Shown here: positions 28,715 through 37,693 of the stretch, in pieces | Numbering within the stretch: position 1 is the first letter of the stretch | How the letters are laid out: each line of letters starts with the position of its first letter | Made by a program: the position numbers and the translations under genes | The notes under the pieces: generated by a model | Database searches by the model: none | Told to the model about the DNA's origin: nothing | What the model saw: the letters and a program-made list of their open reading frames with translations, nothing else | Assembly: GCF_900078315.1 (NCBI RefSeq) | Contig: NZ_FKBS01000014.1 | Coordinates: 556,802-620,801, forward strand | Direction of reading: 5' to 3' | Length of the DNA stretch: 64,000 nucleotides | Source: Bordetella ansorpii | GTDB taxonomy: Bacteria; Pseudomonadota; Gammaproteobacteria; Burkholderiales; Burkholderiaceae_B

Positions 28715-29161
28715 TCAGCGCCGGTATTCGTAGTGAATGTCCCACTGTTCTTCGCCCGTCTGGACGAAGCCGCAGCGCAGGTAGAAGGCATTGGATTCGC
28801 TGCCGCGCAGGGCGGTCAGGCGCAGCGTCCGGCTCGTCTCGTGCGCCTGGGCGATGGCCCGGTCCACGACCTTCCTGCCCAGGCCCTTGCCCTGCGCATC
28901 GGGGTGCAGGTACAGGTGTTTCAGGCGCAAGGCATCTTCCTCGGCCGCCAGCGCGTAGAACCCTACCTGTGCGCCGTCCAGGCTGATCCACCGCGTGTCG
29001 GCCGCCACGAACGAGGCGCGCAGCCTTTGGCGTGAGCGTTCGGGGTCGTAGCGGCCCAGCCTTTCCAGGCTGGGCCGCATGGCCAGGGCACGCAGGTCGG
29101 CCAGGGCATCGAAATCGGCGTCGGTGACGGCCAGGAACTGCACGGCGGTGGAAGTCGTCAT
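28715..29161 (-). CDS. GNAT-family N-acetyltransferase
   Basis: A 148-residue acetyltransferase with the acetyl-CoA loop QGKGLGRKVVD (motif A), the preceding strand LKHLYLHPDA, and the C-terminal NAFYLRCGFVQTGEE (motif B). Relatives acetylate small molecules or protein N-termini; the substrate here is unknown. It is convergent with the SDR gene (22 bases) and on the same strand as the VOC gene 45 bases upstream, so the two may be co-transcribed. Confidence 0.88.
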   Translation of the reverse strand: MTTSTAVQFLAVTDADFDALADLRALAMRPSLERLGRYDPERSRQRLRASFVAADTRWISLDGAQVGFYALAAEEDALRLKHLYLHPDAQGKGLGRKVVDRAIAQAHETSRTLRLTALRGSESNAFYLRCGFVQTGEEQWDIHYEYRR

Positions 29162-29206
29162 GGGGCCTACGATGCCACGTCCCCCGTGGGCCGGGCAAGG
29201 TACGCC

Positions 29207-29632
29207 CTATGACTGCCAGGGATCGTACGTTCCGAAACTCCACACATGCCCTTCGGGATCGCGGCACGTGAAGCCGCGCCCGCCGTAATCGGCGTCGGCG
29301 ATCTTGATCAGGATCGTCGCGCCGGCCGCCCTGGCGCGCGCATACACCGCGTCGGCGTCGTCCACGATCACGTAGGCGCTCTGCGTCTCGCGGTGGCCGA
29401 TTTCGTCGGGTTGCACCATGTTCCGCGCGAAATCGCTGTCCAGCACCGAACCCAGCATTATCATGCCGTTGCCCAGCGTCAGTTGGGCGTGCAGGATGGT
29501 GTCTGCCGGGCCGGGCACGACCAGATGCGCCGAGAAACCGAAGGCCTGTTCCAGCCATTCGATGGCGGCGCTGGCGTTGCGGTAGCGCAGGCATGGGACG
29601 ATGCGGGCGGGTCCGGCGGGGGCTTGGGTCAT
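29207..29632 (-). CDS. VOC-superfamily (glyoxalase/PhnB-like) protein
   Basis: A 141-residue vicinal-oxygen-chelate protein made of two beta-alpha-beta-beta-beta modules. Recognisable parts are CLRYRNASAAIEWLEQAFGF, MIMLGSV and the C-terminal FTCRDPEGHVWSFGTYDPW. Its metal-ligand pattern does not match true glyoxalase I, so an enzyme or a binding or resistance protein is equally possible. It precedes the GNAT gene. Confidence 0.85.
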   Translation of the reverse strand: MTQAPAGPARIVPCLRYRNASAAIEWLEQAFGFSAHLVVPGPADTILHAQLTLGNGMIMLGSVLDSDFARNMVQPDEIGHRETQSAYVIVDDADAVYARARAAGATILIKIADADYGGRGFTCRDPEGHVWSFGTYDPWQS

Positions 29633-29970
29633 GGCGTTTCCTTCTGGATGGATGGGGTGGCGACAGCGTCATCGCCGCGCGCGACCCGGCGGGCTTGCAC
29701 GACAGGTATAGCCGCGCATTCGCGCCACCCGCTCGACGCCGTGCGTGCCGAAGCGGCGTTGCACATGCGCAACGCGACGATGAAACGGGGTGCGCGCGTG
29801 TTTTTCTGTTTGTAGGCGCGTCAGGCCCCTGGGGAGTCCCAGTATGGCTCCGGGGGTGGAAATCCTGCAAGACCGCGTGCCGCACCGTCGCGAGCGGGGT
29901 GTGCCGTTTTGACCCTGTACTTATAATGGATTCGTCGAGTTGCGTGGTTTTCCGCGCAGGAGCCAGACCC
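29633..29970. other. Intergenic stretch without a recognisable gene
   Basis: This 338-base region lies between the start of the VOC gene and the 152-residue unknown gene. I see no conserved protein in any frame. It contains a perfect TATAAT at 29922-29927, 44 bases ahead of the next gene; the only TTGACC (29909-29914) is too close to serve as its -35. A G/C-rich imperfect hairpin occurs near 29823-29862. Confidence 0.5.
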
Positions 29971-30429
29971 ATGTTCGGTTTCCTCAACAAGACCCAGGTC
30001 CGATATGTCGACCCGCAGGTGCAGGACGAATTCGTCCAGAAGGTCAGCGCCGCGGCGGACGACTTCCTGCGGGCCATCGAGCCCGCCGAACGGGTCGCCT
30101 GCGACTTCAGCTCCGGCAGCGTCATCCGGCTGGATGCCGTGGCGGCCAGGGTGCGCGAGGGTGCCCTGGCGCTCACCCCCCTGCAGCGCGTGGGTATGGC
30201 CGCTTACCTGTACGAGGTGGCGCGCCGCCACCACGGCGGCATCTACGAAGTGTGCGACGACGACGATCCCGTCGTGCTGGTCACCGGCGATCCGCAATGC
30301 GAGATCTGCCTGTGCGCCATTTCGCGCGTCGAGCGCAACCTGGCCGGCGTCCAGCCGGAACCCCTGTCGGACCTCTACGCCCGATACGTCGACGCCGTCC
30401 AGGCCGATCGGCCCGAGCTGGTGCGTTGA
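29971..30429 (+). CDS. Protein of unknown function with CxxCxC motif
   Basis: A 152-residue soluble protein that I do not recognise. It opens MFGFLNKTQVRYVDP and has no signal peptide or membrane helix. It contains an acidic run followed by a cysteine cluster (VCDDDDPV, then CEICLC) that could bind metal or be redox-active. GGAG nine bases before ATG 29971 supports this start. An upstream in-frame ATG overlaps the TATAAT and is less likely. It stands alone on the + strand ahead of a repeat element and the decarboxylase gene. Confidence 0.65.
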   Translation: MFGFLNKTQVRYVDPQVQDEFVQKVSAAADDFLRAIEPAERVACDFSSGSVIRLDAVAARVREGALALTPLQRVGMAAYLYEVARRHHGGIYEVCDDDDPVVLVTGDPQCEICLCAISRVERNLAGVQPEPLSDLYARYVDAVQADRPELVR

Positions 30430-30450
30430 CGCCGCTGGGCCGCGCCAAGG

Positions 30451-30500
30451 CAAAAAAGCCCCCCTGGGGGGCAGCAAGCCGAAGGCGCGGCGTGGGGGCC
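30451..30500. repeat. Dispersed Burkholderiales intergenic GC-rich palindromic element
   Basis: The segment has an A-run, then the palindrome GCCCCCCTGGGGGGC, then GCAAGCCGAAGGCG leading to GTGGGGGC. From memory, this kind of sequence recurs between genes in Bordetella, Achromobacter and relatives. Read on the minus strand, the palindrome followed by T6 also resembles a terminator. Only one copy occurs in this window. Confidence 0.5.
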
Positions 30501-30635
30501 TGTCCCCCGCTGTCAACAGCACGTCCTGTTCTCGCAGTACACTCGCGTCCGCTTTGACCCAAGCCTGCCATGCATCCGCACGGCGGGCCGCCGGCCCATC
30601 CTCCCTCGCGTCACGCCTTGCCCTGGAGCGCCCGC

Positions 30636-32897
30636 ATGAAATTCCGCTTCCCCATTTTCATCATCGACGAAGACTACCGCTCCGAGAATGCCTCGGGTCT
30701 GGGTATTCGCGCCCTGGCGTCGGCCATCGAGGCCGAGGGCGTCGAAGTGCTCGGCGTGACCAGCTACGGCGATCTCAGCTCGTTCGCCCAGCAGCAGAGC
30801 CGCGCCAGCGCGTTCATCCTGTCGATCGACGATGAGGAATTCGACGATTCGTCGCCCGAGGACGTGGCCAGCGCCATCAAGAACCTGCGCTCCTTCATCG
30901 GCGAGCTGCGCTTTCGCAACGCCGACATCCCGATCTACCTGTACGGCGAGACGCGCACCTCCGAGCACATCCCGAACGATATCCTGCGCGAGCTGCACGG
31001 CTTCATCCACATGTTCGAGGACACCCCCGAATTCGTGGCGCGCCACATCATCCGCGAAGCCCGCAGCTACGTCGACGGCCTGGCGCCGCCGTTCTTCCGC
31101 GAACTGGTCGAGTACGCCCAGGAAGGTTCGTACTCGTGGCATTGCCCCGGCCACTCGGGCGGCGTCGCGTTCCTGAAGAGCCCGGTGGGCCAGATGTTCC
31201 ACCAGTTCTTCGGCGAGAACATGCTGCGCGCCGACGTGTGCAACGCCGTGGATGAACTGGGCCAGCTGCTGGACCACACCGGCCCGGTGGCCGAATCCGA
31301 GCTGAACGCCGCCCGCATCTTCCACGCCGACCACTGCTTCTTCGTCACCAACGGCACGTCCACGTCCAACAAGGTCGTTTGGCATGCCAACGTGGCCGCC
31401 GGCGATGTGGTCGTGGTCGACCGCAACTGCCACAAGTCGATCCTGCACGCCATCACGATGACGGGCGCGATCCCGGTGTTCCTGCGGCCCACCCGCAACC
31501 ACCTGGGCATCATCGGCCCGATCCCGCTGGAAGAGTTCGACCCCGAGAACATCCGCAAAAAGATCGAGGCCAACCCCTTCGCCCGCGAAGCGGTGAACAA
31601 GAATCCGCGCATCCTGACGCTGACGCAGAGCACCTACGACGGCGTGATCTACAACGTCGAGATGATCAAGGAAAAGCTGGGCGACTACGTCGACACGCTG
31701 CACTTCGACGAAGCCTGGCTGCCGCACGCGTCGTTCCACGAGTACTACCAGGACATGCACGCCATCGGCGAGAACCGCCCGCGCCGCAAGGAAGGCATGG
31801 TGTTCGCCACGCACTCCACGCACAAGCTGCTGGCCGGCATCTCGCAGGCCTCGCAGATCATCGTGCAGGAGTCCGAGACGCGCAAGCTCGACCGCAACAT
31901 CTTCAACGAGGCGTACCTGATGCACACCTCGACGTCGCCGCAGTACGCGATCATCGCGTCGTGCGACGTGGCCGCGGCCATGATGGAGCCCCCGGGCGGC
32001 ACCGCGCTGGTCGAGGAAAGCATCCGAGAAGCCATGGACTTCCGCCGCGCCATGCGCAAGGTGGAATCCGAGTTCGGCAAGAACGACTGGTGGTTCAAGG
32101 TCTGGGGCCCGAACCGCCTGCCGCCGGAAGGCATCGGCCATCGCGACGACTGGATCCTGGAGGCCAACGACCACTGGCACGGCTTCGGCGAGATGGCCGA
32201 AGGCTTCAACATGCTGGACCCGATCAAGGCCACGGTCATCACTCCGGGCCTGGACATGTCGGGCAGCTTCGGCGAGACCGGCATCCCGGCCGCGCTGGTG
32301 TCCAAGTACCTGACCGAGCACGGCGTGGTGGTCGAGAAGACCGGCCTGTATTCGTTCTTCATCCTGTTCACCATCGGCATCACCAAGGGCCGCTGGAACA
32401 CGCTGCTGACCGCGCTGCAGCAGTTCAAGGACGACTACGACCGCAACCAGCCGCTGTGGCGCATCCTGCCCGAGTTCTGCCGCGATCATCGCCGCTACGA
32501 GCGCATGGGCCTGCGCGATCTGTGCCAGCAGATCCACGAAGCCTATCGCGAACGCGACGTGGCCCGCCTGACCACCGAGATGTACCTGAGCGACATGGTG
32601 CCGGCGCTCAAGCCGTCCGACGCCTTCGCCCGCATGGCGCACCGCGAGGTCGAACGCGTGGCGATCGACGAACTCGAAGGCCGCGTGACGGGCGTGCTGC
32701 TGACGCCGTACCCCCCGGGCATCCCGCTGCTGATCCCGGGCGAGCGCTTCAACCGCACCATCGTCCAGTACCTGCAGTTCGCCCGCGAGTTCAACTCGCG
32801 TTTCCCGGGCTTCGAGACCTACATCCACGGCCTGGCCGACGAGACGGCGCCGGACGGCAGCAAGCGTTACTACGTGGACTGCCTGAAGGAAGACTGA
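30636..32897 (+). CDS. Orn/Lys/Arg decarboxylase, fold-type I PLP enzyme
   Basis: A 753-residue basic amino acid decarboxylase of the AdiA/CadA/SpeC superfamily. It has an N-terminal wing domain (about 1-130, FIIDEDYRSENASG), the PLP core with FVTNGTSTSNK and VVVDRNCHKSI, the PLP-binding lysine about residue 397 in HSTHKLLAG, and a C-terminal domain (LTPYPPGIPLLIPGER). Such enzymes consume protons in acid stress or make polyamines. The sequence seems closest to arginine or lysine decarboxylases, but I cannot fix the substrate. ATG 30636 follows a GGAG. The open frame extends 66 bases upstream, which would add an unconserved leader. No antiporter gene is adjacent. Confidence 0.92.
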   Translation: MKFRFPIFIIDEDYRSENASGLGIRALASAIEAEGVEVLGVTSYGDLSSFAQQQSRASAFILSIDDEEFDDSSPEDVASAIKNLRSFIGELRFRNADIPIYLYGETRTSEHIPNDILRELHGFIHMFEDTPEFVARHIIREARSYVDGLAPPFFRELVEYAQEGSYSWHCPGHSGGVAFLKSPVGQMFHQFFGENMLRADVCNAVDELGQLLDHTGPVAESELNAARIFHADHCFFVTNGTSTSNKVVWHANVAAGDVVVVDRNCHKSILHAITMTGAIPVFLRPTRNHLGIIGPIPLEEFDPENIRKKIEANPFAREAVNKNPRILTLTQSTYDGVIYNVEMIKEKLGDYVDTLHFDEAWLPHASFHEYYQDMHAIGENRPRRKEGMVFATHSTHKLLAGISQASQIIVQESETRKLDRNIFNEAYLMHTSTSPQYAIIASCDVAAAMMEPPGGTALVEESIREAMDFRRAMRKVESEFGKNDWWFKVWGPNRLPPEGIGHRDDWILEANDHWHGFGEMAEGFNMLDPIKATVITPGLDMSGSFGETGIPAALVSKYLTEHGVVVEKTGLYSFFILFTIGITKGRWNTLLTALQQFKDDYDRNQPLWRILPEFCRDHRRYERMGLRDLCQQIHEAYRERDVARLTTEMYLSDMVPALKPSDAFARMAHREVERVAIDELEGRVTGVLLTPYPPGIPLLIPGERFNRTIVQYLQFAREFNSRFPGFETYIHGLADETAPDGSKRYYVDCLKED

Positions 32898-32904
32898 TCC
32901 GCTT

Positions 32905-32946
32905 GCGCGCCTGCCGGCTGATCCTCACACCAGCCGGCGGGCGCGC
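32905..32946. terminator. Long GC hairpin between convergent genes
   Basis: Two 16-base arms (32905-32920 and 32931-32946) match at 15 of 16 positions around a 10-base loop. The hairpin sits 8 bases after the decarboxylase stop and overlaps the last codons of the convergent transporter gene. It lacks a T-run, so termination is plausible but unproven. Confidence 0.45.
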
Positions 32947-33830
32947 ATCAGGTTCAGCAGCTTGCGCGGCGCCCCGAACACCACCAGGTTGCCGGCCACC
33001 ACCAGCGCCAGGCCGAATACGGCCAGGGGCGACCACTCGTAGCCCTCGAACAGCGTGGACGCGGCCAGCGCCACGAACGGGAACAGCACCGTGCAGTACG
33101 CGGCGCGTTCCGGCCCGATGCGCGCCACCAGCGTCAGGTAGGCCGTGAAACCGATCACCGATCCCGGAATCGCCAGATACAGCAGGGCGCCCAGGTAGCG
33201 GGCGTCGGTGTCCAGGCCCAGGGGCAGGCCGGCCGCCAGACTGCCCACCGCCAGCACCGAAGCCCCCATCAGCATGGCCCACGCGTTGGCCGTCAGCGGA
33301 TGCAGCCCCATGGCCGACATGCGCGTGGACAGCAGGTTGCCGGTGGAAAAGCACAGCGTGCCCAGCATCGCCAAACCCATGCCCAGCCAGGTGTCCGCGT
33401 CGTCCAGATGGCCCGCCATCTGCTGGATCGACAGCGCGCCGATGCCCGCCAACCCCAGCAGGGCGCCGGCGATGACCTGCGGCTGCAGCGGCCGGCCCAT
33501 GAAGAGACGGCCGTTGATGGCGTTCAACAGCGGCGCCAGCGAGAACACCACGGCGACCAGGCCGCTGGCCACGTAGTGTTCCGAATAATAGAAACACAGG
33601 AAATTCAGGCAGAACAGCGCCAGGCCCTGGGCCACGAGGAAGCGCCACGCGCCCGCGGGCGGCAACATCGGGCGGCGCAGCAGCCGCAGCAGGGCGAACA
33701 GCACCAGCGCCGCGATGCCGAAGCGCCAGGCGATGGACACCGGCGGCGGCACCACGCCGATCTGCCACTTGATGGCGATCCAGGTCGTACCCCAGATCAG
33801 GACGGTCAACAGGTAGAGCGCGAGGTTCAT
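32925..33830 (-). CDS. DMT-superfamily (EamA) transporter
   Basis: A 301-residue inner-membrane protein with ten predicted helices in two EamA repeats. The first opens with the typical VLIWGTTWIAIKW, and the second repeat ends with LALVVAGNLVVFG. Such proteins export metabolites or amino acids. It is divergent from an AraC-type regulator gene, which is its most likely controller. The substrate is unknown. Confidence 0.9.
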   Translation of the reverse strand: MNLALYLLTVLIWGTTWIAIKWQIGVVPPPVSIAWRFGIAALVLFALLRLLRRPMLPPAGAWRFLVAQGLALFCLNFLCFYYSEHYVASGLVAVVFSLAPLLNAINGRLFMGRPLQPQVIAGALLGLAGIGALSIQQMAGHLDDADTWLGMGLAMLGTLCFSTGNLLSTRMSAMGLHPLTANAWAMLMGASVLAVGSLAAGLPLGLDTDARYLGALLYLAIPGSVIGFTAYLTLVARIGPERAAYCTVLFPFVALAASTLFEGYEWSPLAVFGLALVVAGNLVVFGAPRKLLNLMRARRLV

Positions 33831-33985
33831 GGCGAAGGCAGAGCAATGGGCTACAAGGATGGCGATTCTGTGCCTGGCTCGGCCTCCGTGATTGTCCAGG
33901 CTTGCGGTTTTGTCGCGACAGGCCCGCCCGGCGGGAGGCTGCGTCTCTATACTGTCTGGTATCGCCAGTCCTGCCTGCCATTCCC

Positions 33986-34912
33986 GTGAACTCCGCCGAA
34001 TCCATTGCCGCGTCCGCCGACCTGCCGCCTTTTGGCCTGCAGTCGGTCTGTCATGCCCTGGGATCCGCCGACGCCCGGCTGGAACGCTTCGCGTGGCTGG
34101 GCGACCAACTGGCCGTGGCCATCTGGACGCGCCAGACCGACGAAACGGAAACCGTCTACGTGAAGCCGGGGCATCACACGCTGTCCTGCTACCTGGATGG
34201 CGGCTATCGCACCGAACGCCAACGCGTGCCGGGCCACGGCGCGCCCAGCAAGCTGTGCACGCTGCCGGGCGAGCACGAGTCGCGCTGGTGGGTGCGCGGG
34301 TACATGCATTTCATGCACCTGTACTTCCTGCCCGAGCATTTCACGCGCCGGGCGGTGATCGAACTGGACCGCGAGCCGCGCGAACTGACGCTGGCCGACC
34401 GCACCTATTTCGAGGACGGGCCATTGACCGAGCTGTGCCGGTCGCTGGCGGGCTTCGATTGGGACGACGCGGACGGCCGCCTGCGGGCCAACCAGACCGC
34501 TCACGAGGCGCTCAGCCTGCTTTTGCGTGGCCAGAGCATGACGCGCAAAGGCGCCGCGCCCAAGGGGGGCCTGTCGGTCGCGGTGCGGCGGCGCCTGCGC
34601 GACTACATCGACGCGCACCTCACCCAGTCGCTGACGCTGGGCGATCTGGCCGACGTGGCGGCGTTGTCCGAGTTCCATCTGGCGCGCATGTTCCGCGTGT
34701 CGTTCGGCCTGCCGCCGCACGCCTGGATCGCGCAGGCGCGCGTGGACCGCGCCCGTGCGCTGTTGAGCGCCACGGCCTTGCCGCTGGCCGACGTGGCCAC
34801 GCAGTGCGGCTATGCCAACGTGAGCCATTTCAGCCACCGTTTCCGCGCCAGCGTCGGCGCCACGCCGAACGCCTACCGGCTGGCCCTGCGGCCGGGCGCG
34901 ACCAAGGCGTAG
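33986..34912 (+). CDS. AraC-family transcriptional regulator
   Basis: A regulator with a variable N-terminal sensing domain and a C-terminal double HTH (about the last 100 residues). Key parts are LTLGDLADVAALSEFHLARM, GLPPHAWIAQARVDRAR and CGYANVSHFSHRF. I prefer the GTG at 33986 (308 residues), because a TATACT -10-like hexamer at 33948-33953 lies after the alternative upstream ATG at 33902. The gene is divergent from the EamA transporter and probably regulates it. Confidence 0.85.
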   Translation: MNSAESIAASADLPPFGLQSVCHALGSADARLERFAWLGDQLAVAIWTRQTDETETVYVKPGHHTLSCYLDGGYRTERQRVPGHGAPSKLCTLPGEHESRWWVRGYMHFMHLYFLPEHFTRRAVIELDREPRELTLADRTYFEDGPLTELCRSLAGFDWDDADGRLRANQTAHEALSLLLRGQSMTRKGAAPKGGLSVAVRRRLRDYIDAHLTQSLTLGDLADVAALSEFHLARMFRVSFGLPPHAWIAQARVDRARALLSATALPLADVATQCGYANVSHFSHRFRASVGATPNAYRLALRPGATKA

Positions 34913-35069
34913 CAGCGGCTGGCGCAGGCATTGTCCTGCGCCTGGCCAGGCGCGCGCCGCCGGGCCGGGCAATCCCGCCTGCCGGTCCTCCCGGGCTGTT
35001 TACACTACACTGCCGGCCCATACCCGCAGTGCGAAGCCGCTTCCGTGTGAACCGGCCCGAGACCTATTC

Positions 35070-36269
35070 ATGTACGACGTAGCAATCCTTGGAGCCGGCG
35101 CCGCTGGCATGATGTGCGCCGCCGTCGCGGGCCAGCGCGGCCTGCGCGTGGTGCTGATCGACCATGCCGGGAAACTGGCGGAGAAGATCCGCATCTCGGG
35201 CGGCGGCCGCTGCAACTTCACCAACATCGGCGCGGGTCCCGCCAATTTCCTGTCCGAGAACCCGCACTTCTGCCGTTCCGCGCTGGCCGGCTACACGCCG
35301 CGCGAGTTCCTGGACCTGGTGCGCGCGCACCGCATTGCCTGGCACGAGAAGCATCGCGGCCAGTTGTTCTGCGATGACTCCAGCGAATCCATCATCGACA
35401 TGCTGCGCGCCGAATGCCAGCAGGGCGGCGTGTCCTGGCGCATGCCATGCAGCGTGCAGGAGATCGGCCGCGAGAACGAGGCCTACGTGCTGCGCACCAG
35501 CCAGGGCGAGGTGCGCGCGGCCAAGCTGGTGGTGGCCACCGGCGGCATGGCCATTCCGCAATTGGGCGCCACCGATTTCGGCCTGAAGATCGCCCGCCAG
35601 TTCGGGCTGAAGGTGGTCGATCCGCGTCCGGCGCTGGTGCCGCTGACCTTCGATGCCGAGCAGTGGAAGCCGTTCGCCGAACTGTCCGGCGTGGCGCTCG
35701 AAGTCGGCCTGGAAACCGGGCAGGGCAAGGCGCGCGGCGAGTTCCTGGAAGACCTGCTGTTCACGCACCGGGGGCTGTCGGGTCCCGCCATCCTGCAGAT
35801 TTCCAGTTACTGGAAGCCCGGCGAGGCCATCTCGCTGGATCTGGCGCCCGGCCGCGACATGGCCGAGGAACTGCTGGCCGTGAAGGCCGGCAACCGCCAG
35901 CAATTGCATACCGTGCTGGGCGGCATGTGGCCCAAGCGCCTGGCCGACCGCTGGCTGCAGGCCGCCGGCCCTGGTGCGCAGGACCTGTCGGCCAGCCGCG
36001 TGGCCGATCTGCCCGACCGCGCGTTGCGCGAGCTGGGCGCTCGCATCAATCAGTGGCAACTGGTGCCCACCGGCACCGCCGGCTACAAGAAGGCCGAGGT
36101 GATGCGCGGCGGCGTGGATACGCGCGGGCTGGACCAGAAATCCATGCAGGCGCGCACGGTGCCGGGCCTGTACTTCATCGGCGAGACGGTCGACGTGACG
36201 GGCTGGCTGGGTGGCTACAACTTCCAGTGGGCCTGGGCGTCGGCAGTGGCCTGCGGGCGGGCGCTGTAG
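35070..36269 (+). CDS. FAD-dependent oxidoreductase of the BaiN/HI0933 (YhiN) family
   Basis: A 399-residue flavoprotein. It has the N-terminal dinucleotide-binding motif GAGAAGMMCAAVAGQRG, the family signature KIRISGGGRCNFTN, a central FTHRGLSGPAILQIS, and the C-terminal FAD contact GLYFIGETVDVTGWLGGYN. The physiological role of most members is unknown; some intestinal homologues act on bile-acid intermediates. It is a single gene with no functional partners beside it. Confidence 0.9.
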   Translation: MYDVAILGAGAAGMMCAAVAGQRGLRVVLIDHAGKLAEKIRISGGGRCNFTNIGAGPANFLSENPHFCRSALAGYTPREFLDLVRAHRIAWHEKHRGQLFCDDSSESIIDMLRAECQQGGVSWRMPCSVQEIGRENEAYVLRTSQGEVRAAKLVVATGGMAIPQLGATDFGLKIARQFGLKVVDPRPALVPLTFDAEQWKPFAELSGVALEVGLETGQGKARGEFLEDLLFTHRGLSGPAILQISSYWKPGEAISLDLAPGRDMAEELLAVKAGNRQQLHTVLGGMWPKRLADRWLQAAGPGAQDLSASRVADLPDRALRELGARINQWQLVPTGTAGYKKAEVMRGGVDTRGLDQKSMQARTVPGLYFIGETVDVTGWLGGYNFQWAWASAVACGRAL

Positions 36270-36356
36270 CAGCGCGCCATCGCACGATGGCGCGTCAACA
36301 AGGGGGCGGGATGCCGTGTCACGGCGCCGGACCCTTTGCCCCTGCCATCCACGCGG

Positions 36357-36385
36357 TTGTTGCTTTGAACGTAAATTACTATCAT
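36357..36385 (+). promoter_or_regulatory. Promoter with Fur-like box ahead of the TPR-sodA unit
   Basis: TTGTTG (36357-36362) and TATCAT (36380-36385) are spaced by 17 bases. A 15-base element at 36370-36384 (CGTAAATTACTATCA) matches the 7-1-7 Fur consensus at 10 of 14 positions and covers the -10 region, a repressing position. Mn-type sodA is iron-repressed through Fur in several proteobacteria, so iron control is a reasonable inference. Confidence 0.5.
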
Positions 36386-36436
36386 TAACGTTCGTTGTTA
36401 CAGCTTTCCCAGCCGGCCCTGCCGGAAGGAGTCCGC

Positions 36437-36910
36437 ATGGTCCGCTTGGCACAGCAATACGCGCCCGCGCGCGGCGCGCATTCCCATACCGGTCTGTCGC
36501 GCTGGCAGTCCGTCACGCGTGAGGGCAACCAGGCGTTCGAGCAAGGCGACTTCTCCACCGCCCTGAGTCATTACCAGGAAGCGCTGGACCTGGCGCAACG
36601 CTTTGCGCCCGAGGCGCCGGACGCCGCGCCGGCGCTGGTTGTCTCGCATCACAACCTGGCCGAACTGCATGAGCGGCAGGGCCAGTCCGACGATGCCGCG
36701 CGTCATCTGTGCCGCGCCCATGAAGCCCTGTGCGCTCGCGCCGCCGATGACAGCGGCGAAGAGTCCATCCGCGTCACGGCGTGGCGGCATACCCGCGTCA
36801 CCTATGCCGCCCTGTTGCGTTTTCTGCAGCGCCATCCCGAGCACGCCGCTGCGCAACGCGCCGCCCGGCTGTCGTCGGGGGATGGGCCGTTCCAGACACT
36901 GCCGAACTGA
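36437..36910 (+). CDS. TPR-like protein upstream of sodA
   Basis: A 157-residue soluble protein with helical repeats of tetratricopeptide type ([20 protein letters not shown] and [20 protein letters not shown]). It has no signal peptide. AGGAG six bases ahead supports ATG 36437. It lies between a Fur-like promoter and sodA (91-base gap), so it is probably co-expressed with superoxide dismutase. Its function is unknown; a protein-binding role is only inferred from the fold. Confidence 0.75.
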   Translation: MVRLAQQYAPARGAHSHTGLSRWQSVTREGNQAFEQGDFSTALSHYQEALDLAQRFAPEAPDAAPALVVSHHNLAELHERQGQSDDAARHLCRAHEALCARAADDSGEESIRVTAWRHTRVTYAALLRFLQRHPEHAAAQRAARLSSGDGPFQTLPN

Positions 36911-37001
36911 GCCGCGAGGCGCCTGCTGCCCGCCGCCCGTTCGGCCAGATCTCTTTCAAGACCGAAGCTCTCCACCGGAGGGCCCCAACCGGAGTTTCCG
37001 C

Positions 37002-37616
<615 letters not shown>

Positions 37617-37632
37617 TGCAGCGACAAGACGG

Positions 37633-37668
37633 GGCGGTCGCGCCGGCGTGCGCGGCCGCCTTGCTTTT
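37633..37668 (+). terminator. Terminator after sodA
   Basis: An 11-bp stem with one G-U pair (37633-37643 with 37650-37660) and a 6-base loop is followed by TTGCTTTT. It sits between sodA and a convergent LysR gene. Confidence 0.7.
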
Positions 37669-37693
37669 GAAAGCGGGAAAGGGCGTCCGGCCG

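Noticed and set aside
29909-29927. Sigma70 promoter TTGACC/TATAAT
   Set aside because: The two hexamers are only 7 bases apart, far below the required 16-18; only the -10 may be real.
30451-30472. Terminator for the 152-residue gene at 29971-30429
   Set aside because: The T-run appears only on the minus strand, where no gene ends; the sequence fits a dispersed intergenic repeat better.
30570-30635. Extended N-terminus for the basic amino acid decarboxylase
   Set aside because: The extra residues are unconserved and a GGAG site supports the ATG at 30636.
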